From: Mytilus californianus
Lineage: Eukaryota; Mollusca; Bivalvia; Mytilida; Mytilidae
Direction: 5' to 3'
Assembly (NCBI RefSeq): GCF_021869535.1
Contig: NW_026262712.1
Coordinates: forward strand, 101,994,140-102,058,139
Length of the DNA stretch: 64,000 nt
Part shown: positions 23,679-35,790 of the stretch, in pieces
Numbering within the stretch: the stretch's first letter is position 1
Layout: every line of letters begins with the position of its first letter
Notes under the pieces: generated by a model
Told to the model about the DNA's origin: nothing
Database searches by the model: none
The model's input: only the letters and a program-made list of their open reading frames with translations
Program-made: the position numbers and the translations under genes

Positions 23679-25659
23679 CTGTAAAAAATATAATATATGT
23701 AAAGTTAAGTTTATATTTACACGATAAACTTAATATTAAAAAACAGCACAGCCAATAGTTCACATTAAAGGTTACAGAGTGTATGATTGTTTTTGTTTGA
23801 GATCCAAAATTATCTCTCCAATATGATACCTTAGCTGTATTTAGCAAAACCGTTCGAATTTGTGGATCCGAAACATTCATCAATTTTGTAATTCGTTTGA
23901 TCTTTTCAGCATGTTGGATTCGAGCGTCACTGATGAATCTTTTGTAGACGAAACGGGCGTCTGGCGTTTACATTTTAATCCTGTATCTTAGATGAGTTTA
24001 TTCACTCTCTCTAACTTAACCATTTTCGTTGACCAATTTCACCAATTCTCATTTTTCTTTTTCCCCTTTCCTTACATAAAAAACCCAAAATATAGTGTTA
24101 ACCTTCTGCAACCAGCCAATAGCTGACCCGTGTTTCTTGTTATGATTATAAAGACAACAGTAGTATACCGCTGTTCGAAAGTCATAAAGCGATTGAGAGA
24201 AAACAAATCCGGATCATCACTGGAAATCTCCCGTCTGACAATAAAACCCATGCTTATAAATATAGGCAGGGCGTACGTATGACTAAACGGAATGCAAAAA
24301 TACCCAACCACATCGCTATCAATTCAAGTCGACATATCTGACATGGCTGCCGTTTATACCAATTGTTCAGTGACCCTGTCCTGTATTTGCATATGAAAAT
24401 ATTTCTTTTTAATATTATTATCATATTTAGTTGTCGGTTGATTTATTTTGTTGGTAGCTAAACGTCAAGGGGCACATATTTCATTCATGGGGATTGCTTG
24501 AACGGCAAGTTTTCTTTATAATCGGTGAAGATAAATCTGTCGAAAATGACGCGATTGTTCATAACTATACAACACCTTATATATACGGAGGACACTGTAA
24601 AATTATCGTTTGAAAATTTTGTCAAAACAGAATTGTTAATCCAAGGCAAACAAGGTTAATAAAGATAAAATCCATGTAATTCATGATCTTAGAGTTATGT
24701 ATATGAAGAGACTTAAAAAATTAGTAACGAACGAAGCAACGTAAACTATGATATTTATATTCAATCATATAAAAATGTTTTTCCGATGCGTTCGATAACC
24801 TTTCTATTCGCCTTCTAATTAAAAAAAATAAATGGAGAATGTGTCCCCATGGACACAGATGATGCCCCCGCATTCATACAACATTATTAAGGGACATAAC
24901 TCAAGAACGAGAAAAAGTGACGCTACCCAAATATTTACTTTATCTGAGTATTGTGGTAAAAAGTATTGTGTATAGGTTTCATAATGTTTGGTTGGGTCAA
25001 ACTTAAGTTATAGAACGGAACCTAAACATTTTGCAATTTTTCGATTTATAAAGAGGCATAACTCGATAATGATTAAAGTAACACTACCTTAATTCAAGTT
25101 GATCTGTGTTTTATGGTTATGCATTCGTTATAAGTTTCATAACATGTGGTAAAGTCAAACTTAAGTGAGAGAACGGAACTAAAAATTTAGCATTTTTTTT
25201 CCCTTTAAAAAATACTTTTCACTGATGAGTCTTTTGTAGACGAAACGCGCGTCTGGCGTAAATAAAAAAATTCAATCCTGGTATCTATGATGAGTTTATT
25301 TACAAGTCTTAACTAATTTGAAACAAGTTATTGGCTTAGGGATATTGGTTTGCAGAATAACCTAATTAAACCTCCACTTTAGATTACTTAAAAGATATTG
25401 AGTTTCCTCCCTTTGTATATAGCATTTGCAAAAGTGTAGGAATCAATACACAGCTAGTACTGTAATACATTCTGTCAAATTACGTCTTCATGCAGAAGAT
25501 GCTATATTCACTATAAATAACTAATCAGTGGAAGGCAAAATTAAACATTGCATTGTATAAAGCATTGATTGTAGTTGATTCAACTATAATCAAGGACAAA
25601 GGAAGATAACTCCAATTTTAAAAATTAATTCATTGATACTTTTAGAAACAAAAATGAAA

Positions 25660-25960
25660 CATTCAGCAATTTTTCCATTTGTAAAGGGCATAACTCTAGA
25701 ACAGTAAAAGTGACAGCACCTAAATTCAAACATGGTCTGTATATGGTGGTAATAAGCATTGTGTATAAGTTTCATAACATTTGGTTGAGGCAAGCTGAAG
25801 TTAGAGAACGGAAACGAAAAATTTAGCAATTTATCCATTTGTACAGGGCATAACTCTAGAACGGTAAAAGTGGCGCCGCAAAAATTCAAACTTGATCTGT
25901 ATTTAATGGTAATAAGCATTATGTATAAGTTTGATAACATTTGGTTGAGGCAAACTAAAG
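25660..25960 (+). repeat. Two tandem units of GGGCATAACTCTAGAAC repeat
   Basis: TTTGTAAAGGGCATAACTCT at about 25677 and TTTGTACAGGGCATAACTCT at about 25837 are each followed by CTGTATxTxATGGTAATAAGCAT and ATAACATTTGGTTGAGGCAA, period about 160 bp. Related fragments occur at about 24890-25030 and 25050-25180. Confidence 0.75.
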
Positions 25961-26429
25961 AAACTTAAATGAGTAACTATGGAGCGCATTAATCCTCAAT
26001 TTTTAGTGCAAACTCAGACAAGTAAATTGTGGCTCAAAATAATCTAAATATATTTCATTGTATTTCTCCTTCATCAAAAGTGTCATTTCTGCAAATTTGA
26101 TGGTTAGTTTAAGTAAACAATGACGCCAAAACACTACTTTAACGTTCTAAATTGGAGGGATTGAATTGGTGGTCTGACACCTATATCAGATGACAATACG
26201 TATACTTAAAATCCAGGCTTAAACTAAGGCGTAGGTACTTTGATTTAGTCTCGGGTCGCGTGTTTTTTCTAGTGTCCTTGACACGGACAAAGTTCTGTGA
26301 AGGACAGATTACACCACCTTTTGAGCACAAAGATTTTCGTTTGCAGGGACAAGGTTAATCTTGTTACTGATCCAATACATTTGCGCCTTGATTAAATTTT
26401 TCTCAGTAGTTTCAGAGGAGAAGATTTTT

Positions 26430-27470
26430 GTAAAAGATTACAAAAATTTACAAAAGATTTGTTAAAAATTTTATTTAAAGAGCAATAACTCCTTAAGGGG
26501 TCGATTGACCATTTAGGTCTTGTTTGACTTATTTGTAGATCTTACTTTGCTGAATATTATTGCTAGTTACATCTATCTATAATTTTATTCAAGATAATAA
26601 CCAAAAACTGCAAAACTTCCTTAAAATTACCAATTCAGGGGCAGCTTCCCATCAACGGGTTTTCTGATTTGTCTGAAAATTTTAGGGCAGATAGATCTTT
26701 ACCTGATGAACTTTTTAACCCTTTGTCAGGTTTGCTATAAATGCTTTAGTTTCAGAGATATAAGCCAAAATCTGCATTTTACCCCTATGTTATATTTTTA
26801 GCCATGTCGGCCATGTTGGTTGGTAGGCCGGGTCATAGGACACATTTTTAAACAAGATACCCTAATAATAATTATGACCAAGTATTGTTAAATTTGTGTC
26901 AGTAGTTTTAGAGAAGATTTTTGTAACAGATTACAAAATTTTACAAAAAATTGTTAAAAAGGGCAAAAACTCCTTAAGGGGTCAATTGACTATTTTGGTC
27001 ATGCTGACTTTTTTGTAGATCTTACTTTGCTGTTTACAGTTTATCTCTATCTATAATTATATTGCAGATAAAAACCAAAAACTGCAAAGTTTTCTTAAAA
27101 TTACCAATTCAGGGGCAGCTACCCCAACAACGGGTTGTCTGATTTGTCTGAAAATTTCAGAGCAGATAGATCTTGACCTGACGCACAATTTTGCTCTTAA
27201 TGCTTTGGTTTCAGAGATATATGCCAAAATCTACATTTTACCCCTATGTTCTATTTTAGCCATGGCGGCCATCTTGTTTGGCGGGCCAGGTCATCGGACA
27301 CATTTTTTAAACTAGATACCCAAATGATCTTTTTGGCCAAGTTTGGTTACCTTTTGCCCAGTAGTTTCAGAGGAGAAGATTTTTGTAAAAGTTAACGACG
27401 GACGATGATGGACGACAGACGACGGACACAAAGTGATGAGAAAAGCTCAATTGGCCCTTAGGGCCAGGTG
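26430..27470 (+). repeat. ACGACGG-tail element with two internal ~490-bp units
   Basis: TTTCAGAGGAGAAGATTTTT, CTCCTTAAGGGGTCRATTGA, AACCAAAAACTGCAAA, GGGGCAGCTxCCC, GCATTTTACCCCTATGTTxT and AGCCATGxCGGCCAT occur in the same order in 26460-26940 and 26940-27380. It ends in ACGACGGACGATGATGGACG and the hairpin GCTCAATTGGCCCTTAGGGCCAGGTGAGC near 27446-27474. Confidence 0.8.
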
Positions 27471-28333
27471 AGCTTAAAAATAATAAGCCAATTTTGTTCA
27501 TGATATGTTTCGTACTGATAACCAACAAATGCATTTGAAAAACGATGCGAGCATCCTATAAATAGAAGCAAATAACGAAGTTTTATTGACCCAATAACTA
27601 TCTGCTCCTCATTTAAAATATCATTGATATTATGATGGTTCGACTCTGAAAATTTTACAAAGACCTCGATTTGCCAATAGCTGAAATTTCACCCTCTTTT
27701 ATTATAAGGTCATAGCTAAATACTCTTTTTGATATCCCTTGGTTACACTGTGCCTGCATGGTTGTTTAAGGAACTTTATAAATGTTTGAAGTTTGCAGAT
27801 AAATACGTATCGGATACATTCTAGGGAAAAAATTAACAGGACTTGTCGAGAATGTGTGACATACGAAAACACTTCGTATGCAAGAACATGTGTAATTAAA
27901 GTCTTTAGGGCAAGTTCATGCTCATATTCCTCTGAATTGGTATTGCTCTTTTGAACCGCAATCTTTTTCCTCAAACTGCAGTTTTTGTTTTCTTTTTGGG
28001 CTCGTATAGGAATAAAATCTAACACATTTCCCAATAAAATGCTTTGCTGAGCGCAGCCTGATACGACCGCAGAGGTCGAACCCTAAACAGTTTGGGAAAT
28101 TTGGACACATTATTCAAGCTTGATACTCTCTGAATTTGGATTGTGATCAAATTTTTGACACAATATTGATTTATGATAAAAATAAACGTGGTCAAAGATC
28201 TTAAAAATCTATTACGCAATAATGTGCATTTGAAGATTTCTTCTAGAAACTTATTAAAAAATCTAAAATTGAAAAATTTTGAAAAAAAATACGAACCCCT
28301 TAAAATTTTGGAAAACATCCCCCAAACTTTTTA

Positions 28334-28353
28334 CCCCCCCCCCCCCTCCCCCC
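28334..28353 (+). repeat. C homopolymer run (C13 T C6)
   Basis: An almost pure cytosine run in AT-rich surroundings; a slippage-prone site. Confidence 0.9.
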
Positions 28354-28659
28354 GTTTTGAAGCAATTACCCCTTACTCAATCACAGTATTCCCTTTGTGT
28401 TATACAACCTTGTAATACAATTTTAGAGCGATCCATACACTTAAACACAAGTTATTGTTTTTGTAACTACAAAAATGCTTGTTTTTTGCCCCTTTTTCGC
28501 GCAAATTTCCTGCATGTTTGGGGCAATTACCCCTAAACTCAATCCCAGCCTTCTCTTTGTGATATGGAACCTTTTGATACAATGTCTGACAGATCCATAC
28601 ACTACCATATACCTATTTATTTACTTTTTACCTTAATCATTCATCCCTTATTTTTATTA

Positions 28660-29150
28660 ACTATGTATTGCATTGTATCACAGATCAAATTTATTCGTTC
28701 ATTGTTTGTTAATTTGTGTTACTACGTTTTTTGATTGAGTTAAGCCTTCCAATTGATATTTTATAGTGTATCTTTCTATGTTGTGATGTTATACTATTGT
28801 TTCAGAAAAGGGAGAAGGTTTGGAACCATTAAAACGTTTAATCCCGCTGCAATTCTTTGCACCTGTCCTAAGTCAGGAATCTGATGGTGAGTGGTTGTCA
28901 TCTGTTTATGTGGTTTTTAAGTGTTTCTCGTTTCTCGTTTTATATAGATTAGTCCTTTGGTTTTCCCGTTTGAATGGTTTTACACTAGTAATTTTTGGGG
29001 CCTTTTATAGCTTTCTGTTCGGTGTGAGCCAAGGCTCCGTGTTGAAGGCCGTACCTTGACCTATAATGGTTTACTTTTATAAATTGTTACTAGTACTTGG
29101 ATGGAGAGTTGTCTCATTGGCACTCATACTACATCTTCCTATTTCTACTT
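28660..29150 (+). repeat. Repeat family A, nearly complete copy
   Basis: Ordered blocks: TGATTGAGTTAAGCCTTCCA, TCTATGTTGTGATGTTATAC, ACCATTAAAACGTTTAATCC, ACCTGTCCTAAGTCAGGAAT, GTTTCTCGTTTTATATAGAT, GGTGTGAGCCAAGGCTCCGT, TGGAGAGTTGTCTCATTGGC. The same order recurs at 33390-33870 and 59800-60180, in part at 48600-48790 and 60430-60650, and inverted at 53370-53650 and 55690-56000. Confidence 0.85.
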
Positions 29151-29952
29151 ACATACAAGTTTTTGTCTGGAAACTACAAACATGCTTGTTTTTGGCCCAT
29201 TGTCGGCCCCTAATTTCTAAACTGTGCTACCGAATTACAGATCATGCACAATCTTACCTCGAAACTATAAAAAAAACCATGTCGAACAAAACGAACTAAT
29301 AATTGAACTTGATTAATAACATTACAAACAGAGGAAAATAACGGATTGTATATCCGTAATAAAAAAAATGCATGAGAGAAGTTTAAATTTCTGGTTTGTA
29401 ACAAAACTGTTCTGCAGTTTATAGATTTAAATTGGCATGCAGTACTTCAATATCTTATTTCTGTTACTCAAATAAAACATACTGTTTTCGTTGTATTCAA
29501 GTGTAAAAAGACATTAAATTCCACACTAAAATACTGCCGACTATAAGAATAATAATAGGGTCCGTTAATGATATTATATGCATATTTCTAGAATTCCGAG
29601 GATCCTGTTTGATATATGCATCTTCAATATTTACGACAAGAGCCGTACCTTCTTTTAGTAAAATAATGAAGGGTAGATAACTGATACCACATAATTGCAT
29701 CAGTCAAAATTGAGGTACAGTCCTGCAGATGAAGCAAACAATTTAAGAAAAAATATTATCAATATTTTGGACGAATTGTTCTTACAAGGAAAAGAGTATT
29801 CAGGGCTATAATTCTTACAAAATAAAATGTTTGATTTCATATTATTCACAGAGGAAAATGCGGTGAGAGTAGGAGACTTATGCATTTTTTTGTCTTATCC
29901 ATGGTATCCATATTAGAATTCTCACAGATAAAATTAAAACAAACATACTTAC

Positions 29953-30183
29953 TCAAAGTCAAACAGAGCTCAAGCGCATTTAACCCATCCTTTCCTTGTA
30001 GTAAAATATCTGATTCGGCAGACAGAAGTTTCTTCACGCCTTCAATATTCTGATTTTTTATTGACAGGTGTAACGGAGTAGCTCCATCATTATCCTGAAG
30101 ATTTACTCTAAGGTGTTTTGATAAAAGTAATTCCAGTATTTCAAGGGATTTTGAACCTCTATTATCGTAAAATTGAATGATTC
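29953..30183 (-). CDS. Exon 8: two ankyrin repeats (short module)
   Basis: Residues about 699-775, found from frame and splice sites. The acceptor is AATTTCCAG (AG at 30184-30185) and the donor TTGA|GTAAGT (GT at 29951-29952, a consensus donor). It encodes KSLEILELLLSKHLRVNLQD, NDGATPLHLSIKNQNIEGVK and a third partial unit KDGLNALELCLTL. At 77 residues it is the shortest ankyrin exon, about one repeat shorter than its neighbours, consistent with loss of one repeat from the standard module. Confidence 0.85.
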
Positions 30184-30879
30184 CTGGAAATTAAGAAAAA
30201 GAAAACATAAATATAAGACAACCCCTGGTTCAAATGTTCACATTAACACATCATCACCAATACTCCTTTGATACAGCCTTACATTTCGGCTATCTAAGAT
30301 TGATATTATAAGCTTCCTATGTAATGATAATATGAAAAAAAAAGAAACTGTAGATTGTTTTTCAGCGTGTTTTGTTGATTTATTCTTTTGTATGTCCAAA
30401 CAGAGCATTGAGCTGAAAAACTTATTTGTAAGCGTTGGCCATAATTTTAAATTTGAACAAAAGGAAATACAGCAAACATTTTATATGACAGAACACCAAA
30501 AGCAAAAATAGCTAGAATACACATTAAGTTGATAATCATATGTCAACAATCAACCTAAATAGTAATATGTTAAATTTTAAAATGACTGTATATTTATCTA
30601 GAACTAGTGCTAAAACAAACAATACTTAAAAAATCGCAAACAATATTGCACAGTACAGAAGACCCCATGAATAACCAACATCGTTCATCTCTGAAAAAAA
30701 CAGACGTTCAAGCAAAAACATGGAAGAAACATTTAGGGAACATTAACTACCAACAACCTAAATTATAAAAAAGTATTTTCCTTAAAGTAATGAAAGAAAA
30801 ACTGGTCATATTAAGATTATCACACTGTTGAATTTGTTCTTCTCAGCAAAGACCAATCGAAACAACATCTGATACAAAA

Positions 30880-31456
30880 ATTTAATAATAAAGCTAATAC
30901 TAACAATGAACACTGTCCTTACCTAGATCGTGATATCTATATCATTAACGGGAAGCTTAATAACAAAATGTATAATAAATGAGATGATTTTTCATTTCCT
31001 ATTGTTAATTATCCATTTTTAGATGGTAACGGTCCCTTGTCACCATCTTATGGTGTTTATATATCTGGACTTGTACGATTCGCTCGTGTTTGTAACAACG
31101 TATTAGATTTTAGCAAAAGACATCTATGTATTACTGAAAAATTATTACACTAGGGTTTTCGATATCACAAACTAGTCAACACATTTACTAACATTTATCA
31201 TCGGTACAAGAACGTCGTCTGTATATTTAAATCAACATGCAGACAATTTATACGTTCAGGTATTTCACCCCCAATCTTTTATAGTAATATTCTTTGCAAA
31301 GCACAAAAATGTCGGCATTCACTTCAAAAGCTAACAAAGCCTTTAAACAGACTTAATAAGAAGAGATATAGTTACAATACTGTTGTTAGGTCATTCAAGA
31401 TTGCATATTTTGGCTTTAATATTGATTCACTTATAGGGTCTTTTCATCGGAAATAA
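30880..31456 (+). pseudogene. Decayed reverse-transcriptase-type ORF, C-terminal part
   Basis: One plus-strand frame reads about 190 codons to TAA at 31454-31456 with only two internal stops. Visible blocks: FPIVNYPFLDGNGPLSPSYG, VYISGLVRFARVCNNVLDF, GFRYHKLVNTFTNIYHRYK, RSGISPPIFYSNILC, FKIAYFGFNIDSLIGS. I recognise these as the region after the RT core in polyproteins of a retroelement family widespread in molluscs and cnidarians; I cannot name the clade with confidence. The stops lie after KMYNK (TGA, expected CGA) and after KLLH (TAG, expected CAG), both C-to-T changes. The palm domain is absent, so it is 5'-truncated and dead. Confidence 0.7.
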
Positions 31457-32080
31457 ACTAATTCTAAAACCAGTTGTTGGTATGTTGCGGATAATGTTCT
31501 TCTCATATATTTTATGATGGTATAATACTTAACCCCTAACGGGAGGGATTGTGCTTGATATTCATATGATGAAGACATAATCTTTCAATCAGTTTAATTG
31601 AGGTCTTGAGTAGGCATGTCAGTTACTGCTAGTAGACCTTTGTTACTTTATGTATCATTGTCGTTTTGTTTAGTTTCTTTTGTTACCTGTTCTGACATCG
31701 GACCCGGACTTCTTTTTAAATGAGTTTTACTGTGCGTATTGCTGTATGTTTGTTTTTCTACATTGGCTAGAGGTATAGGGGGAGGGTTGAGATATAAAAA
31801 AAACATGTTTAAACCAGCCGCATTTTTGCGCCTCTCCCAAGTCAGGAGCCTCTGGTTTGTGTTAGTCTTGATTTTAAATTTAGTTAAATCGGAGTTAAGT
31901 ATGACGTCCATTATTACTAGTACTGAACTAGTACAATTTTTGTTAGGAAAGCCAGCTGAAGCACGCCTCCAGGTGCGGGATTGTCGCGCTGTATTGAAGA
32001 CCCATTGGTAGCCTTCGGCTGTTTTCTGCTCTTTGGTCGGGTTGTTGTCTCTGACACATTCCCCATATCCATTCTCAATT
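31457..32080 (+). repeat. Probable 3' non-coding region of the same retroelement
   Basis: It directly follows the RT relic. TATTCTAAAACCAGTTGT-like and ATGATGGTATRATACT blocks recur right after a second short relic at about 60270-60410. The later part (TGACGTCCATTATTACTAGT, AGGCGTG-like words) recurs inverted at about 54690-54800. Confidence 0.65.
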
Positions 32081-32124
32081 TTATTCTGTATTATTTTAAG
32101 GGAAGATTAGGAATAATCTCTCAC

Positions 32125-32475
32125 CATTGTAACGGAAGTAACAATGTAAAACATTTTGACCATTTTTTCCTAGATGATTAATATCTGCGCCTGATTCCAA
32201 AAGAATTCTAACAATTGTTAGCAACTTATATTGTACTGCTAGGATCAAAGCAGAGTCTTCATCCACTTCGATGGCATTAGGATCCGCTCCCTTTCCAATC
32301 AGTTTTAAAACTGTCTGGCTTACTTCCTTGTCATAATCAGAGTATTCATGGTAAAAGTCTGCACGCTGTGTTACGGAATTAATTAATAGTAACAGTGGTT
32401 GTTTTCCATTGCCGTCTGTGAGAGTAACAGATGCTCCAGATTTCAGTAGGATATCTATTATTTCTTTCTTATACC
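32125..32475 (-). CDS. Exon 7: ankyrin repeats with extended loop
   Basis: Residues about 582-698. The acceptor is CCCCCTTAG (AG at 32476-32477) and the donor AATG|GTGAGA (GT at 32123-32124), both phase 1. Repeats: KKEIIDILLKSGASVTLTD, a long loop with FYHEYSDYDKE, GKGADPNAIEVDEDSALILAV and ESGADINHLGKNGQNVLHCY. The whole exon is open in this frame but contains no early ATG, so it is easily missed by simple ORF scans. Position, phase and motif order agree with exons 5 and 6. Confidence 0.85.
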
Positions 32476-34171
32476 CTAAGGGGGAAAAATGTATAATTGA
32501 GATTTTATTTTCATTTCATACAATATATATGATAAAAAACAGACATATTTGTATTTTATTCATATAAATAATCATAATAGTAATCATCGAAGCCCATGTG
32601 CAAAAAATTGCAGGCTTGCAAAAATTAAAGTAAATAAAAGAAAACTTCACGAGAACAACACTACATGTACCACCAAAACCGCCACCACAACGAACGATAA
32701 CATTATTATCATTTATAGAAAAAAACCTAGAAAAATTGAATGTATGTGAAGGTAGCGGCCGGATTGTTATTTGTTATTTGAGAAACAATATCCAATCGTC
32801 TGCTAGCAATCGGTTCGATATTCAAATTTTCTTAGCTAAATATATAAAAAAATTAAACATTCGATAGTTATTTTTAAAAGGAGTAAAAAGGAGATATAAG
32901 AAATCTTTTTGTGATCAATTCAAGTCATCGTAAAATTTTCGTTGTCTTCAAATATAAACCATTGTAGAAATCAAATATTTCTCATTATGAAATATAGATT
33001 TTTATCAATAAAATATAATCAAGGATTTGTTTTTTTAACGACAAGGATTTCTTTATTAAATAGATATATTGTATTATCTGATACAATCGTTAAAATAAAT
33101 ACCCTGTATAGTGGTTAGTTATGATGGTTTCTTTGTCTTTCCAGAAAGGATTTTTATTCAACATTTGACATTTCAAGAAACAAAAACGAACGGCTACTTT
33201 AGTAAGATTTTTAAATATCAATAGAAACAAACATAATTTCATAATATATTCTAACTTAATACACGACTAATGCCCTGCACAAAACATTGTACTGCAGGAC
33301 AAAATTAGTCACTGTTTTACATAAATGCATTTCATACCGATATAACATGTTACTTTTATTATTCTTCCCTTAGTTTATTTATTTTGTATTTACATTGTAT
33401 CATAGGTCAAATTTATTTGTTCAGTGTATGTTCACTGGTGTTAATATGTCCTTTGATTGAGTTAAGCTTTTTCAGTTGATATTTTATAGTGTGTCTTTCT
33501 ATGTTGTGATGTTACACTACTGTTTCTGAAAAAGGGAGAAGGTTTGGTACCATTAAAACGTTTAAACCCGCTGCATTTGTTTGCACCTGTCCTAAGTCAG
33601 GAATCTGATGTTCAGTAGTTGTCGTTTGTTGATGTGGTTCATAAGTGTTTCTCGTTTCTCGTTTTTTATATAGATTAGACCGTTGGTTTTCCCGTTTGAA
33701 TGGTTTTACACTAGTAATTTTTGGGGCCCTTTATAGCTTTCTGTTCGGTGTGAGCCAAGGCTCCGTGTTGAAGACCGTACTCTCACCTATAATGGTTTAC
33801 TTTTATAAATTTTGACTTGAATGGAGAGTTGTCTCATTGGCACTCATACCACATCTTCTTATATCTATGTTATAAGTATGTCAAAATTATCCAGACATAA
33901 TGACGTTTCCGCCTGATCTTGTTCGACAACTTAAAGAATTTTTATGTTTGGATATCCTTGAAAAAGAATCTTCACAATGCATTTAATCTACTTAGTATAG
34001 GAGAAGAACAACTTCATATGTACGAATAAGGATATATACCAACTTGCCTTAAATATCCTAAATATAGAATATTTATTTTATGACTTATGGTATCAATTTG
34101 AAATTTTAGATTTTTTTTTTTTCACTTATGTATATATCCGTTAGAAATTAAAAACGCTATCATAATCAGAC
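32476..34171 (-). other. Intron 6
   Basis: About 1.7 kb. 32480-33380 is AT-rich with no recognised feature; 33390-33870 is a full family A repeat; 33880-34170 is unremarkable. Confidence 0.7.
33390..33870 (+). repeat. Repeat family A, near-complete copy
   Basis: Same block order as 28660-29150, including ACCATTAAAACGTTTAAACC, GGTGTGAGCCAAGGCTCCGT and TGGAGAGTTGTCTCATTGGC. Confidence 0.85.
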
Positions 34172-34486
34172 CTGTTTTGGGGTGACAGTAATCATTCAAA
34201 GTTGTTGTAAGAGCTGTATTTCCCAGAGAATTCGTTCTATTTACATCAGCACCGTGCTCCAAAAGCATTTTTGTTGTTGTGGTTTGATTTAAATATACAG
34301 AAGCAATTAATGGCAAATCGTAACCTAGATTAGGATCAGATCCTTTCTCTATAAGATATGGCAGCACTGATTCAATGGTAGTTGTATCTTTCTCCTTAAT
34401 GAGACAGTAAAGAGGAGTATGTCCATCTTTGTTGACAATATTTAAACATGCTCCTGCATCCACTAGTTCAACAGCGATTTCTAAAA
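34172..34486 (-). CDS. Exon 6: three ankyrin repeats
   Basis: Residues about 477-581. The acceptor is TTTAATACAG (AG at 34487-34488). Repeats read DAGACLNIVNKDGHTPLYCL, EKGSDPNLGYDLPLIASV and EHGADVNRTNSLGNTALTTT. The phase-1 donor needed to join exon 7 is ACAG|GTCTGA (GT at 34170-34171), weaker than the others. If it is skipped the frame runs on 13 codons as LIMIAFLISNGYI (in part) to a stop near 34122, a stretch that itself looks like ankyrin helix 2. A truncated isoform or a relic repeat is therefore possible. Confidence 0.85.
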
Positions 34487-35629
34487 CTGTATTAAACAAT
34501 TAAAAAACATCAATTAACAATCGGTTTTAAATTTAATATTTGTTATTACCTTTATAATAAAACTATGGTCGGCCATGAAAACATTTTGTGTTGATCTGTA
34601 GTACCTACCCTTAAGCTGAAATACCTTGTTTAAATAAAAATAAAAAAGATGTGGTATAATTGTCAATGTGAAAATTCTCTACAAAAGATTAAAACACAAA
34701 TACTAACAACTTAAGGTCACTGTTCGTTGCATTGTCAACTATAAAAAGCCCTGAAATGACTAATGTTAAACAAATCAAACGAAAAAAATTACCCGATTTA
34801 TTAACGAAAATCAAATATGGTATAGAACAACAAACGAAAACAACTGAAATAAAGTCTCTTGAAAGATTGTAAATATAATTTTGGATATTTTCATATTGTA
34901 GATATACCTGTACGTGTTTGGACCATACGCGTATAAACATGACCATCTGCGTATATACGCATAAGATCCGCGTATGGTTTGGAAAAGTAAAGGAAAAGTA
35001 AGAACTAATGTTAACATGTTCAGTATTGCTTTGTCCTTACGAAACGCAACATGCCGACTTTGGATAATTACTTCAAGAAATACCTATATAAACTGTTAAA
35101 CAATAAGTAAACTGCTTAATTCACTGGCACTTTGGTCATTAGACCCTATTTCTTTTATTTTCTAAATTTTTTTGGTGTTTCAATTCGTATCAAATTATAA
35201 TTTCTTAAAACAATTCTTAATGTTTTAGACAATGTTTTATGTGTTCTTGCTGTTACTCATAGGATCTTAAAGTAACACTAAGATCGCAACGATCGTTTGA
35301 ATAGGAGCAAGAACACTTCAATTTAAGGGAATCAGAAGAAATTGTGTTTCTGAAATACTTTGATGATTTAAACACAAAAAACAGCATAGAGACACATGCC
35401 CACTTACGCATGTGGTTTCACTTACGGATCAGTATCGTCAGTGCATAGGCGATTTGAATCGACTTCAAGCAAAATTATGCAAGATAACAGATACACCAAG
35501 AATCAGACTATATTTCATATATGTTAAGGATAAAAGAAGGGTTATAGCAATTTGTGGATTTTTATTTGTTCGGAGAATGAGCTATGTGTTCCTGCAAAGA
35601 AAGTTAGAATATTCGAAGAATACATATTT

Positions 35630-35790
35630 GGTCTAAATACTCATATGGTCCGGCTCGTTAATAACCAAACGAGTATAATAGTCATATGATCCGACCGTAT
35701 GGTCGGACCATATGAGCATATGTATATGGTCATGACCATACGTGAATGGTCCAAATACTCATATGGTCCGGAACATATACACAATAAGAT
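35630..35790. repeat. Cluster of inverted CATATGGTCCG motifs
   Basis: AATACTCATATGGTCCGG occurs at about 35638 and again at about 35756. Between them are TCATATGATCCGACC, GTATGGTCGGACCATATGAG and TATATGGTCATGACCATACG, several of them palindromic or mutually inverted. Related CATACGCG words lie near 34918-34980. Confidence 0.7.

Larger units (their letters stand above)
23679..29952 (-). other. Intron 8
   Basis: About 6.3 kb, nearly all repeats: core repeat at about 23915-23995, a TATACCGCTGTTCGAAAGTC repeat near 24160, AAGGGCATAACTC-type repeat fragments at about 24890-25200 and 25660-25960, core repeat at 25220-25295, the large ACGACGG element 26430-27470, two diverged ~190-bp units around 28355-28600 (each with GCAATTACCCCT and GATCCATACACT) next to a C run, and family A at 28660-29150. 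Bases 27480-28180 and 29250-29900 show nothing recognisable. Confidence 0.7.
30184..32124 (-). other. Intron 7
   Basis: About 1.9 kb. Bases 30184-30870 are AT-rich without recognised content. 30880-31456 is a reverse-transcriptase relic, and 31457-32080 its probable 3' region, ending only about 45 bases from the exon 7 donor. Confidence 0.75.

Noticed and set aside
25590..25940. 116-codon minus-strand frame with internal peptide duplication
   Set aside because: The duplicated peptide reflects the ~160-bp tandem DNA repeat at 25660-25960.
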